Source: Flavobacteriaceae bacterium Ap0902 (GTDB lineage: Bacteria; Bacteroidota; Bacteroidia; Flavobacteriales; Weeksellaceae). From it: a stretch of 64,000 nucleotides of DNA. The notes below the pieces were generated by a model. It made no database searches, was not told the origin of the DNA, and worked only from the letters and a program-made list of their open reading frames with translations. Shown one piece after another: positions 7,137 to 17,052 of this stretch; the stretch's first letter is position 1, and every line of letters begins with the position of its first letter. The position numbers and the translations under genes are program-made. The stretch covers positions 1-64,000 of the forward strand of contig WTFG01000005.1 in the NCBI GenBank assembly GCA_009835005.1. The letters are read 5' to 3'.

Positions 7137-9365
7137 TTATGCATTTTCTGTAGAATCTTCTGCGGTATGATCCTCAACATTCTCTTCAGTATTTCCTTCT
7201 TCCTTTTCTTGGTTCTCTGCAATGGCTTCTAAATTAATGAGCCTTAAATCATCAAATTTACTTTCTAGTGATTTAAGTTCCGCTACTTTGTCCTCTATAT
7301 TCTTGATAGCATTTTTAAACAAAGGGTTAGAATCATCTGCATTAGAGAAAAAAGACAAGTTGGTTTGTAAATGCGTAACCTCCTTTTGTACCTCATCCAT
7401 ACGTTTTCGAGTGTCGAACTTTAAATCTTTTAGTAATTTATCATCTAAATTAGATTTAATTTGTTCTATTTGACTTTCCCACTTGGCTTTTTCAATCGCA
7501 TTTCTGTTTAAGCCAGAGTCCTCTAAAATCTTCTCTGTTAATTTATTGAAATCTTTGTTGATATCTTGCTTGCCATTAGGCACGAATCCAATAGAGGACC
7601 ATTCAATTCTCTTCTCATTCAGCCATTTAATAAGTTCTTTATGATCTGTAGGTTTTTCTGCTTTTTCCATGGTTTGCAGAAACTCCTTTTTCTTCTCTAG
7701 ATTTTCTTTTTGCTTTTCTAACTTCTCATTGTTACGGTTTTTGTAACGTTCAAAGAATAGATTGTTTGCATCACTAAATTCTTTCCAAATTTTATCTGAA
7801 TACTTGCGTGGTACATGACCAATTTTCTTCCATTCTGCTTGGATTTTCTTCACCACATTCACAGATTCATTCCAATCTGTACTGTCTTTGTGTTTTTGCG
7901 CAATAGCAACCAGTTCCCTTTTCTTTTCAAGGTTTTCCATTTGCTCTGCTTTCAATTCCTTGTAGAAATTATTTTTCTCTTTATTGAATTTTCTAGATAC
8001 TACTTTAAATTTATCCCAAGTAGGCTGATTGTCTTCTTTTGGGACTCTACCCACTGCGAAGAACTCATCTCTAAGCGCTTTCATGGCTTTAATCTTCTTT
8101 TGCCAATGATTATGCGTTTTAGGTTTGTCTTCCTCTAAAAGTGCATCTATTTTATCAATAATCTCATTCTTCTTCTCTAAATTATCCTTTTGTTTTTGTT
8201 CTAACTTCTCATTAAGTTCTGCTTTACGGTCATGGATTTTAGAAGTGATATCCTTAAATTCTTGCCAAGTAGTTTCTCTAAACTCTTCTGCTACAGGGAC
8301 AGCCTCTTCTTTCCACATTCTATGTAAATACTGAAGTTCGTTTAAGGCTTTTTGTACATTGTCCTCTGACAATAATTTTTTAGCACGCTCTATAATATTC
8401 TTTCTAACCTCTAAGTTGTGCTCATAATCCATTTCTCTTAATTCCTGATTAAGATCCAGAAATTCATAAAAATTATTTAAATGAAAATAATAAGTCTTGA
8501 AGATATTACTCGCATCAGATTTATGGATTCTACCTGCATTATGCCAACGGGTCTTTAAATTTCTAAAACGCTTGAAAATTTGACCATTATTTTCTGCAGG
8601 TTCTGTATAGAGTGCTTTTAACTCATCTATAATAGCCTGTCTTTCTTTTAGATTTTCTTTTTGTTCTTGTTCGCGTTTTTTATGATGTCTATCTACTTTA
8701 CTTTTATATTCGGTATAAACATCATAAAATGATCCGTGATATCGGTTGTCATGTCTAAAGTCAATTTCATTTCCACCAGACGCTAGAAATTTCTCTTTAG
8801 CCTCATTCTCTTCTTCATCTGATTTCTTGCGAAAAGCATCACGCAACCCATTGAAAGCATCTTTCAAATATAAAGCAGAATAAGATTTAAGCAAATCACC
8901 AGCTTCTGTCACCATCTCTGATAAGGACATTTCCTCATAATCTTTGATGGGTACATTTTTATCTTCATTATGATCATCCTGCTCATCATGAGATTGATCT
9001 TGATCTGCAGTTTCATCAAAATCCTGTGATTTATCTTCATTAGATTTTGAATCATCTTTTGATGTACGATCCTCTAGGTTAGTTGCAGGTTCGGTTGCTT
9101 TGGATTCCGTTTCATTCAACTTGTCGGAATCAACTTCTTTGCCCTCTGCTTCCATATCTTCTGAGAATTCTGCCTGGGTTTCCTCTGGTAATTTTTCTAA
9201 ATTTTCTGATACCTCTTCTGCACCAGATTCTAATTCCATTTGAATTGGGGCCTTGCCAGTCGTATCATCATCAGAATTTAAATCGTTGATAGATTTAGAT
9301 TCCTCTGGGTTTAGGTTTTCTTGTTGTCCGTCTGCGTTAGGCAGGTTATCTTTTTCTGTTGACAT
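7137..9365 (-). CDS. DUF349 repeat protein, highly charged
   Basis: A 742-residue protein. Residues 1 to about 150 are an acidic, low-complexity tail rich in Glu, Asp, Ser and Thr. The rest is a series of about six DUF349 repeats, each with a conserved Trp and spaced Lys/Glu helices (for example KTRWHNAGRIHK, HRMWKEEAVPVAEEFR, QAEWKKIGHVPRKYSDKIWKEF, RIEWSSIGFVPNG). It is almost entirely predicted helix/coiled coil, has no signal peptide and no membrane segment, so it is probably cytoplasmic. DUF349 proteins are common in Bacteroidota and function is not established. A second acidic tail closes the protein. It has its own downstream terminator. Confidence 0.85.
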   Translation of the reverse strand: MSTEKDNLPNADGQQENLNPEESKSINDLNSDDDTTGKAPIQMELESGAEEVSENLEKLPEETQAEFSEDMEAEGKEVDSDKLNETESKATEPATNLEDRTSKDDSKSNEDKSQDFDETADQDQSHDEQDDHNEDKNVPIKDYEEMSLSEMVTEAGDLLKSYSALYLKDAFNGLRDAFRKKSDEEENEAKEKFLASGGNEIDFRHDNRYHGSFYDVYTEYKSKVDRHHKKREQEQKENLKERQAIIDELKALYTEPAENNGQIFKRFRNLKTRWHNAGRIHKSDASNIFKTYYFHLNNFYEFLDLNQELREMDYEHNLEVRKNIIERAKKLLSEDNVQKALNELQYLHRMWKEEAVPVAEEFRETTWQEFKDITSKIHDRKAELNEKLEQKQKDNLEKKNEIIDKIDALLEEDKPKTHNHWQKKIKAMKALRDEFFAVGRVPKEDNQPTWDKFKVVSRKFNKEKNNFYKELKAEQMENLEKKRELVAIAQKHKDSTDWNESVNVVKKIQAEWKKIGHVPRKYSDKIWKEFSDANNLFFERYKNRNNEKLEKQKENLEKKKEFLQTMEKAEKPTDHKELIKWLNEKRIEWSSIGFVPNGKQDINKDFNKLTEKILEDSGLNRNAIEKAKWESQIEQIKSNLDDKLLKDLKFDTRKRMDEVQKEVTHLQTNLSFFSNADDSNPLFKNAIKNIEDKVAELKSLESKFDDLRLINLEAIAENQEKEEGNTEENVEDHTAEDSTENA

Positions 9366-9450
9366 AATTAAAATTATTATATAACAAATCTAACAATTCC
9401 TAAATTAAATACCTAAGAACTAATATTTAAAAATTAATCAGGTCTAAAAT

Positions 9451-10212
9451 CTATTGCTTATTCCATATTTCCCAAGCCGCTTCTGCCTGTAACACTAACA
9501 TTTCCAAGCCATTTTTAATTTTTGCTTTTTTTTCTTTGGCGGCTTTCAACAACGCAGTGATTTCTGGATTATAGATTAAATCATATACCAAGTGATTAGA
9601 ATTTAAGTGTTGAGTAGGTAGATTTGGCATATCTTGAATATCAGGATGCGTGCCAACAGGGGTGGTATTAATGATAACTTGGTGTTCACTTATAATGTTT
9701 TTATCTAAATCATTATACGTATAATCTGCTTTGTCTTTGGTCCTTGAAACCACAGCGCAGTCTAGATCTAATTGTTTTAATGCATATTGTACAGCCTTAT
9801 TGGCGCCACCTGTACCCAGAATCAAAGCCTTTTTATGGTGGGGGGTTAACAAAGGTTTAATAGAATCCATAAACCCAATATAGTCTGTATTATGGCCAAT
9901 TTTAAGTCCATTTTCAAACTGAATGGTATTCACAGCGCCTATTTCCTTTGCTGGATTGGATAGATTATCCAAATAGGGAATGACTTTTTCTTTGTATGGA
10001 ATCGTAACATTCAAACCATTTAAATGCTCTATTTTAAAAACTTTCTCAATGGCAGCGATTTTATCTAAATCAAAAATGTCATAAGCCGCAATAATCCTTA
10101 AATTTTTGAACTTTTTAGCAAAATAATTCGGTGAAAAAGAATAAGCTATATTTTTCCCTATTAAGCCATATCTTTTAGTGGATGAATTTATTTTTGTGTT
10201 CATAATAATCAA
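9451..10212 (-). CDS. aroE: Shikimate dehydrogenase AroE
   Basis: A 253-residue NADP-dependent shikimate dehydrogenase (fourth step of the chorismate pathway). Substrate-binding residues are in KRYGLIGKNIAYSFSP (Ser-x-Ser) and the catalytic Lys in LNVTIPYKEKV. Dinucleotide binding is at ALILGTGGANKAV, and the C-terminal LEMLVLQAEAAWEIW helix is typical. The start could be 10212 or the Met three codons later (10203); either overlaps the preceding DUF368 gene by about 30-38 bases, so it is co-transcribed with the DUF368 pair. Confidence 0.93.
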   Translation of the reverse strand: MIIMNTKINSSTKRYGLIGKNIAYSFSPNYFAKKFKNLRIIAAYDIFDLDKIAAIEKVFKIEHLNGLNVTIPYKEKVIPYLDNLSNPAKEIGAVNTIQFENGLKIGHNTDYIGFMDSIKPLLTPHHKKALILGTGGANKAVQYALKQLDLDCAVVSRTKDKADYTYNDLDKNIISEHQVIINTTPVGTHPDIQDMPNLPTQHLNSNHLVYDLIYNPEITALLKAAKEKKAKIKNGLEMLVLQAEAAWEIWNKQ

Positions 10213-11194
10213 TGATTAAGATGGTGAGGATTCCAATAATGATGCATATAATCTGTACGATAAACCACATACTGCTAACATCTGGAATATATCGCGTGTA
10301 GCCTATGAGGTCTCCTACTGCATTAAAATCCTCTGTTTTCCATGGCCATGCTGCTCCCAAGGATCCTATAATAAACCCCATGAGCAAGGCAATGACAAAA
10401 TTGTGAAAATTACGAAGTAGATAACCCATTAATTTAGAAAAAGATACCATTCCGAAGAGTGAACCTGTAGCAAATATTCCCACAATATAGAGCATTCGGA
10501 TCCTTTCTGCTTTCTCTATGGCGTTTGTAGTTCCTAGCAATTCAAAATCCCCTTGAAAAACAGCAATAAGGGTATAGAACAGATTATTTACGGCGTCTAC
10601 GAGAAGTAAATTATAATTCCCAATGATGATGAGCATAAAAGAACCAGAAAATCCTGGTAAAGTCATTCCCGTCACGCTAATTAATCCACAAATAAAGATA
10701 AACCAAAGGTTGTCATTAGGAGCCATAGGTTCCATAAAAGAGATGTATAGCCCAATGAATGCGCCTAATAAAATCCCAAGATATGATTTGTAACTCCAAT
10801 GCGTGATTTTCTTGGATACATAATAAACGGAACCTATAATAAGCCCAAAAAAGTAGCTCCAAACTTCTATTTCAAATCCCAAACCATTCTCTGCTGGAGA
10901 TCTAATGAGCCAATCTATTAATAATGATATAGAAAAAAAGGCGGATACAGAACCGAAGTTAATGGCAAACAGAAAACTGAAGTTGATATATTTAAAAAAC
11001 TTCTTGAATCTACCGTTTAAAAGAAGTTTCAAAGAATTAATATTGACTCTTTGAAAAGAGAAAATCATCTCTTTATAAAATCCAGAAACCATGGCCAACA
11101 TCCCACCAGATACCCCTGGGATTTTGTTAGCAGTACCCATCAATAATCCTTTGAAATATAATATTAAATAATCTAAAAAATTTCTTTTATACAT
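10175..11194 (-). CDS. DUF368 (PopT-type) membrane protein, second copy
   Basis: A 339-residue polytopic membrane protein of the DUF368 family. The family has been linked to recycling of undecaprenyl phosphate across the inner membrane (PopT). Two signature half-motifs are present: PGVSGG near residue 27 and LPGFSGSFML in the middle, consistent with an inverted-repeat transporter fold. It overlaps the upstream paralogue by 8 bases and the downstream aroE start. Its first motif reads TANKIPGVSGGM, slightly off the more usual DVVPGVSGGT of the upstream copy, so the two may have diverged in specificity. Confidence 0.88.
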   Translation of the reverse strand: MYKRNFLDYLILYFKGLLMGTANKIPGVSGGMLAMVSGFYKEMIFSFQRVNINSLKLLLNGRFKKFFKYINFSFLFAINFGSVSAFFSISLLIDWLIRSPAENGLGFEIEVWSYFFGLIIGSVYYVSKKITHWSYKSYLGILLGAFIGLYISFMEPMAPNDNLWFIFICGLISVTGMTLPGFSGSFMLIIIGNYNLLLVDAVNNLFYTLIAVFQGDFELLGTTNAIEKAERIRMLYIVGIFATGSLFGMVSFSKLMGYLLRNFHNFVIALLMGFIIGSLGAAWPWKTEDFNAVGDLIGYTRYIPDVSSMWFIVQIICIIIGILTILIIDYYEHKNKFIH

Positions 11195-12203
11195 TCTTAC
11201 TTTTGGCTACGAATTCAATAATAAAGATAATTGAGAATCCAAGAAGACCAAATATAATACCATATAGTAGGTTTGCGTCTACATTGTGATTAATTAACGC
11301 ATACGTACTTGGTAGGATATTATGTTCTACATAAGGTTTAATGTTTTCAAAAGTTTCTGTAGGTGCATTTTTAACAAAAGCACTAAGTGATTGATAACCT
11401 TCTAAAATAGATTCTGCGGGCTGCACGCCCACATCTTTAATATAAACTAATTCGTCTGTTTTCCAAGGCCAAATTTTCCATAGAGAACCTATAAGAAACC
11501 CTGTGAGTGTTGCAATTAATGTATTCGGATAATTTTTTAACAAATATTTTAATAGTTTAGAAAAACTCAGCAATCCAACGACTGCACCAAAACCCACCGT
11601 TCCAATAATCATTAAATCCCGATTGCCTACCGCAGTGATAATGGTACTATAGGCACCGAGCAATAAGAGAATGAAACTACCAGAGATGCCTGGTAGAATC
11701 ATAGCACAAGAGGCTATGCTCCCAGCAAGAAAAAGGAAAAGATAAGAAGAATTACTCCCTAAGGGTGGCGTAACAGAAAGCCAAAAAACCAAGGCGGTGC
11801 CTAAAATTAACCCTAAAAAAGAACTGATATTCCATCGGTTAATTTGTTTGCCAACATACCATATGCTTGCCAGAATTAATCCAAAGAAAAAGCACCATAA
11901 TTGGATTGGATAATAGTGCATGGCATAGGATAGAATCTTAGCTAGTGATAAAATACTCACGGCAATACCAGATAGTAATGCGACCAGGAAGTTTCCATTA
12001 ATTTTCCTCCAAACTTCTTTAATTCCTTCTTTTTTAAAATCTTGTATCAAAGAAGGTTTGATAGAGGAAATACTATCTAAAAGTTCTGCATAGATTCCCG
12101 TGATAAAGGCAATTGTACCACCAGAAACACCAGGAACGACATCTGCCGCTCCCATGCTTAATCCTTTTAGAAATATCATCAAATAATCCTTGGTTGTATG
12201 CAT
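11187..12203 (-). CDS. DUF368 (PopT-type) membrane protein, first copy
   Basis: A 338-residue polytopic membrane protein with the canonical DUF368 motifs ADVVPGVSGGTIAF near the N-terminus and LPGISGSFILLLLG in the second half. About eight to ten hydrophobic segments can be counted. The family is implicated in flipping undecaprenyl phosphate, the lipid carrier of cell-wall precursors, and it lies 78 bases downstream of murA, an early peptidoglycan gene. It overlaps its paralogue by 8 bases. Confidence 0.9.
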   Translation of the reverse strand: MHTTKDYLMIFLKGLSMGAADVVPGVSGGTIAFITGIYAELLDSISSIKPSLIQDFKKEGIKEVWRKINGNFLVALLSGIAVSILSLAKILSYAMHYYPIQLWCFFFGLILASIWYVGKQINRWNISSFLGLILGTALVFWLSVTPPLGSNSSYLFLFLAGSIASCAMILPGISGSFILLLLGAYSTIITAVGNRDLMIIGTVGFGAVVGLLSFSKLLKYLLKNYPNTLIATLTGFLIGSLWKIWPWKTDELVYIKDVGVQPAESILEGYQSLSAFVKNAPTETFENIKPYVEHNILPSTYALINHNVDANLLYGIIFGLLGFSIIFIIEFVAKSKNV

Positions 12204-12281
12204 AGGTTAAATTTGTGCAAAAATAGAATTTATTAAATAAACCTATGATAATAATTTGATAAGATTTTATTGATGTCGGGT

Positions 12282-13598
12282 TTAATCTACTCGTCTTATA
12301 TCTGCACCAATAGCACGCAAACGATCATCTATATTTTCGTATCCTCTATCTATCTGTTCTATATTATGAATCACGCTGGTTCCTTTGGCAGAAAGTGCAG
12401 CAATTAATAAAGCAATACCAGCCCTTATATCTGGAGACGTCAATACTGTGCCGCGCAAAGGTGTTTCTTGGTTAAGTCCAATTACGGTGGCTCTGTGCGG
12501 ATCACAAAGGATGATTTGTGCACCCATATCTATGATCTTGTCTACAAAAAACAATCTGCTTTCAAACATTTTTTGATGTACCAACACACTCCCTTTTGCT
12601 TGTGTGGCTACTACTAGAATAATGCTAATTAAATCTGGTGTGAATCCCGGCCATGGAGCATCAGAAACTGTGAGAATAGAGCCATCTATAAAAGATTGAA
12701 CTTCATAGTGATCTTGTGCAGGAATATGAATATCATCACCCATTTTATTCAAAGTGATTCCCATTTTTTTAAAAACCCCTGGGATGATGCCCAGATGTTC
12801 CCAACCCACATTTTTAATGGTAATCTCTGATTTTGTCATGGCTGCTAATCCAATCCAAGACCCAATTTCTATCATATCTGGCAGCAATGTATGCTCTGTT
12901 CCATTAAGTTTTTCTACACCTGTAATGGTAAGTAAGTTAGAGCCAATTCCTTCTATTTTGGCTCCCATACTCATCAGCATTTTACAAAGTTGTTGTAAAT
13001 AAGGCTCACAAGCAGCATTGTAAATTTGTGTAGTTCCTTCTGCCATCACAGCAGCCATCAATATATTGGCTGTACCTGTAACAGACGCCTCTTCTAAGAG
13101 CATATAGGAGCCTTGTAATTTTTTGCCATCTTTTAATTCCACCCCATAGAATTTTTCTTCTAGGGTATAACGAAAAGAGGCACCTAATTTTTGAAATCCC
13201 TCAAAATGCGTATCTAATCTTCTTCTGCCTATTTTGTCTCCACCTGGCTTGGGCATATACGCAAAACCATATCTAGTAAGAAAAGGTCCCATGAGCATGA
13301 CAGATCCACGTAAAGCGGCACCATCCTTTCTGAATTCGCTAGTTTTTAAATAATCAATATTTACATCATCTGCCTGGAAAGTATAATCACCTTTACCATT
13401 TTTTTTAATTTTAACAGAAAGACTTCCCAGGATTTCTATCAGCCGATTGACGTCTCTGATGTCTGGTAAGTTTTTTACACGTACAGGTTCATCTGTTAAA
13501 AGTGTAGCACAGAGAATTTGTAAGGCTTCATTTTTAGCACCCTGAGGAGTAATTTCACCTTTTAGTTGCTTTCCGCCTTTGATTTCAAATTTAGACAT
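12282..13598 (-). CDS. murA: UDP-N-acetylglucosamine 1-carboxyvinyltransferase MurA
   Basis: A 438-residue enolpyruvyl transferase that adds PEP to UDP-GlcNAc, the first committed step of peptidoglycan synthesis. The N-terminal PQGAKNEALQ contains the catalytic Lys-Asn pair, and the GTANILMAAV and WPGFTPDL stretches are family hallmarks. The active-site loop reads PGGDKIGRR, placing Asp121 where E. coli MurA has Cys115, the residue alkylated by fosfomycin. An Asp there keeps activity but makes the enzyme intrinsically resistant. It lies 15 bases after the DUF4290 gene, in one operon with it. Confidence 0.96.
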   Translation of the reverse strand: MSKFEIKGGKQLKGEITPQGAKNEALQILCATLLTDEPVRVKNLPDIRDVNRLIEILGSLSVKIKKNGKGDYTFQADDVNIDYLKTSEFRKDGAALRGSVMLMGPFLTRYGFAYMPKPGGDKIGRRRLDTHFEGFQKLGASFRYTLEEKFYGVELKDGKKLQGSYMLLEEASVTGTANILMAAVMAEGTTQIYNAACEPYLQQLCKMLMSMGAKIEGIGSNLLTITGVEKLNGTEHTLLPDMIEIGSWIGLAAMTKSEITIKNVGWEHLGIIPGVFKKMGITLNKMGDDIHIPAQDHYEVQSFIDGSILTVSDAPWPGFTPDLISIILVVATQAKGSVLVHQKMFESRLFFVDKIIDMGAQIILCDPHRATVIGLNQETPLRGTVLTSPDIRAGIALLIAALSAKGTSVIHNIEQIDRGYENIDDRLRAIGADIRRVD

Positions 13599-13613
13599 AA
13601 GGGTAATATTGTT

Positions 13614-14243
13614 TTATTTCCTTCTAGAAGATCGTCTTTTCTTAGAATAGTTTTTATGATTTCTATTGTTGGACTTGCCACCAATTTTTAAATCTCTTTT
13701 AGACGCAAGATTAATATATTCATCCATATTAGAAATATCAATTTCCCCGCCAGACATTTCTTTAAGCTGATTAAAGATGACTTGATCATCTACTGTGTCT
13801 TTGTTCCAAAGAAGGTAACTTTTTTTCATTTGATTTGCAATGGCTTTGATTAAACCAGCTTTTTCATCGCTATTTTCCCAATCTTTAGCCACATCTATCA
13901 TGCGTTGGATATTCTTGCCATAATAACGGTACTTATTATTATTGCTAGGATATTCAATCCTGTTTGGTTTACTTTTTAGACTTTCTCTGGTAGGAGTAGG
14001 ATAGGGGGGGTCAACATCTAATTCGAAATCCGCCATTATGAATAACTGATCCCATAATTTATGTTGAAAATCTTGTACATCCCTCAAATGTGGATTGACA
14101 TTACCCATTACTTCTATAATGGCTTCTGCAAAATCATTTCTTTCTTCTTTGTCCTCTATCGTTTTACAATAATTGACCATTTCCTGGAGGTGTCTCCCAT
14201 ACTCTGGTATGATGAGACGTTCTCTATTTGTATTATATTCCAT
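13614..14243 (-). CDS. DUF4290 domain protein
   Basis: A 209-residue soluble protein matching the Bacteroidota DUF4290 family: N-terminal YNTNRERLIIPEYGRH, then NVNPHLRDVQDFQHKLWDQL. It ends in a very basic Arg/Lys/Ser tail (last 20 or so residues) that could bind nucleic acid or acidic surfaces. It has no signal peptide or membrane segment. It is directly upstream of murA (15-base gap), which suggests co-expression with cell-wall synthesis. Molecular function is unknown. Confidence 0.85.
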   Translation of the reverse strand: MEYNTNRERLIIPEYGRHLQEMVNYCKTIEDKEERNDFAEAIIEVMGNVNPHLRDVQDFQHKLWDQLFIMADFELDVDPPYPTPTRESLKSKPNRIEYPSNNNKYRYYGKNIQRMIDVAKDWENSDEKAGLIKAIANQMKKSYLLWNKDTVDDQVIFNQLKEMSGGEIDISNMDEYINLASKRDLKIGGKSNNRNHKNYSKKRRSSRRK

Positions 14244-14427
14244 TTAAATTTTATAAATAATATGATGCGAAGGTAAAACCCTGCGGTAAAAATACTCAAA
14301 TCCTAACGTAATTTAAAATGAATAGAATTTTTCTTTGATTTAATTAACATTTCTTAATGTTTAGAAAATAAAAAATTCATTGATTAATCGCATCTTTGTA
14401 GCTTAACGATAATATTAGAAATGTATT

Positions 14428-14913
14428 ATGAAGAAATTGATTGTAGTACGACATGCAAAGTCAGATTGGAGTGAAGATTGGAGTGATAAAGATAGACCTT
14501 TAATGTTGAAGGGTATACATCGTGCTCATAAACATGCAGAGTTATTATTTGCCTATCTAGATAACGCCCCAGAATATTGGGCGAGTAGTTATGCGAATCG
14601 GGCGCTACATACAGCTACTATATTTGCTGCTCAATTTAATTTTGTAAATAATCTTAAAATTAAAGATGAGTTATATACATTTTCTTCTACAGATTTATTG
14701 AACTATATTCATGAAATATCAAGCGAGATAGACTCTGCCATTATCTTTGGTCATAATGATGCATGTTTGGATTTAATTAATCATATTTCTGATGCTGATT
14801 TAGATGAATTTAAAACGGCATCTTGTGCAATCATTAATTTTGAACAAAATCGTTGGGCAGATATATCCAATGGAAAACTAAAAACACTTATTTCTAAAAA
14901 TAAAATACTATAA
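14428..14913 (+). CDS. SixA-like phosphohistidine phosphatase
   Basis: A 161-residue histidine phosphatase superfamily protein. The RHG-type motif is VVRHAKSDWS (Arg8-His9), with the second catalytic His in IIFGHNDA near residue 111. The length and simple single-domain layout match SixA rather than phosphoglycerate mutase. It is three bases upstream of ppk1 and followed by ppx, so it is part of a polyphosphate operon. A role in dephosphorylating a phospho-His protein in phosphate or polyphosphate control is an inference from context. Confidence 0.85.
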   Translation: MKKLIVVRHAKSDWSEDWSDKDRPLMLKGIHRAHKHAELLFAYLDNAPEYWASSYANRALHTATIFAAQFNFVNNLKIKDELYTFSSTDLLNYIHEISSEIDSAIIFGHNDACLDLINHISDADLDEFKTASCAIINFEQNRWADISNGKLKTLISKNKIL

Positions 14914-14916
14914 AAG

Positions 14917-17052
14917 GTGTCAAATAAGAGATATATAAATAGAGAAATCACTTGGTTGAAGTTTAATGCTAGAGTTTTGCAAGAGGCAGCAGACGAGACC
15001 GTCCCCTTATTAGAGAGGTTGCGTTTTCTTGGAATTTACTCTAATAATCTAGATGAATTTTATAAGGTTAGGTACGCCACTGTCTTGCGAGCATTAGAGA
15101 TGGACTCCAAAGCGTATAACAATATTATAGAAGGACAATCCTTAAAGGAACTGCTCTTTGAAATCCGTAGAACAGTAGCCGATCAACAACGTATGTATGA
15201 TGATACTTATGAGCGGATTATAGAAGAATTAAAGAATAATGACATATTCTTTATAGATGAAAAAGAAGTAAATGAGCAGCATGCAGAATTTATTAGAAAA
15301 TTTTATCAAAATAAATTAAGTCATACCGTTGCTGTCTATCTTTGGGATGAGTCTAATGATTGGTACCCTTCTTTAAGAGAAGACGCCTATTATTTAGCTA
15401 TTAAAATGGTGAGGAGCGTCAAAAGAAAACATTATAGACAACATGGATTCAACTTCTGTTTTAATAAGCAGAAGAAGGAAACGCCCATGGATGATATCAC
15501 CTATGCCATTGTAGAAGTTCCCACCCATTTATTCTCTAGATTCGTGATATTGCCCTCTATAGATGGTAAAACCTATTTTATGATGCTAGAAGATGTAGTG
15601 AGGTATAATTTAGAAGAAATCTTTGGTATTTTTGATTATGAACATATAGAATCTCATTCTATCAAATCTTCTAAAGATGCAGAATTGGATTTAGACCAAG
15701 ATGTACAGAAGAGTTTTCTGGATAGGATGTCCAAGAGCCTAGAAGGGAGAAGAAGTGGTGAGCCTGTGCGGTTGGTTTATGATAAAGAAATGGCACCCGA
15801 TACACTAGAATATATCAAGAATATTTTAAAACTAAATATATATGATAGTGTTTCGCCAGGGGGGCGCTATCACATGAAACGTGATTTTATTGGATTTCCA
15901 GATTTGGGAAGAGAAGATTTAAACTTCAAAACCATTAAACCTTTTGTTCCAACTGCATTATCCAATGTGAAAAGTTACATCAATGCGGTAGAAAAAAGCG
16001 ACCACATGCTCTATGCACCGTATGAGGATTATTCTGTATTTTTAAAATTCCTTAGAGAATGTGCCATAGACCCAAGAGTTAAATCCTTGAAGATTACCAT
16101 CTATCGCGTTGCAACCCAATCTCAAATTATAAGTGCATTGATTAATGCAGCCAGAAATGGGAAAAAAGTAACTGCATTATTGGAATTGCGTGCTAGATTT
16201 GATGAAGCCAATAATATTAACTGGTCTAAAACTTTGCAAGATGAGGGTGTAAATGTCATCTTTGGTGTAGCAGACCTAAAAGTTCACTCTAAAATTGGTG
16301 TTATTAGATATGATAAAGACGGAGAAGAACGCAAGATTGCTTTTGTATCTACAGGTAATTTTCATGAGAAAACAGCTAGGATATATACTGACTTTACTTT
16401 AATGACAGCCAATCGCGAATTAGCAGATGAAGTAGATGATGTATTTGAATTCTTTCAAGCCAACTATAAGATTAAAAACTTTAAACATTTAATTCTCTCT
16501 CCATTTGAAACCAGAAAGAAGATTTCTAAACTCATAGACCAAGAAATAGAAAACCATAAAAAAGGATTACCTGCTCAAGTCAATTTTAAAGTCAATAGTT
16601 TGTCTGACAAAGGAATTATAGATAAACTATATGAGGCTAGTGCAGCAGGAGTAGAGGTTAGATTGGTAGTAAGAGGAATATGCTGTTTGATACCAAGAGA
16701 ACCTGGTCTAAGCGAAACCATTAACGCTGTAAGTGTTATAGACAAATTCTTGGAACATCCAAGATTATATTGGTTCAAGAACGCAGGAGATGATTTGGTA
16801 TATATTTCTTCTGCAGACATGATGCCTAGAAACATAGATCATAGAGTAGAGGTGAGTTGTCCTATCTTTAATCCTATATTAAAGAAAGAAATTATGGATA
16901 CCTTTGAGCTCAGTTATACAGATAATGTAAAAGGAAGACTGCAAACAGCGGACTCAAGAGAACCATATCAAACCAATGATTTACCACCCAACAGATCACA
17001 ATTATCTATATATAATTACTATAAAAACAAAAGATTGAATGAAGGTAACTAA
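14917..17052 (+). CDS. ppk1: Polyphosphate kinase 1
   Basis: A 711-residue PPK1 that polymerises the gamma phosphate of ATP into polyphosphate. The start is GTG at 14917, 3 bases after the sixA-like stop; the product begins SNKRYINREITWLKFNARV, the usual N-domain. The autophosphorylated His is His457 in DLKVHSKIGV; the second catalytic His lies in MPRNIDHRVEV. The length matches the family (about 690-720). It overlaps ppx by 14 bases, an operon arrangement that couples making and degrading polyphosphate. Confidence 0.95.
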   Translation: MSNKRYINREITWLKFNARVLQEAADETVPLLERLRFLGIYSNNLDEFYKVRYATVLRALEMDSKAYNNIIEGQSLKELLFEIRRTVADQQRMYDDTYERIIEELKNNDIFFIDEKEVNEQHAEFIRKFYQNKLSHTVAVYLWDESNDWYPSLREDAYYLAIKMVRSVKRKHYRQHGFNFCFNKQKKETPMDDITYAIVEVPTHLFSRFVILPSIDGKTYFMMLEDVVRYNLEEIFGIFDYEHIESHSIKSSKDAELDLDQDVQKSFLDRMSKSLEGRRSGEPVRLVYDKEMAPDTLEYIKNILKLNIYDSVSPGGRYHMKRDFIGFPDLGREDLNFKTIKPFVPTALSNVKSYINAVEKSDHMLYAPYEDYSVFLKFLRECAIDPRVKSLKITIYRVATQSQIISALINAARNGKKVTALLELRARFDEANNINWSKTLQDEGVNVIFGVADLKVHSKIGVIRYDKDGEERKIAFVSTGNFHEKTARIYTDFTLMTANRELADEVDDVFEFFQANYKIKNFKHLILSPFETRKKISKLIDQEIENHKKGLPAQVNFKVNSLSDKGIIDKLYEASAAGVEVRLVVRGICCLIPREPGLSETINAVSVIDKFLEHPRLYWFKNAGDDLVYISSADMMPRNIDHRVEVSCPIFNPILKKEIMDTFELSYTDNVKGRLQTADSREPYQTNDLPPNRSQLSIYNYYKNKRLNEGN

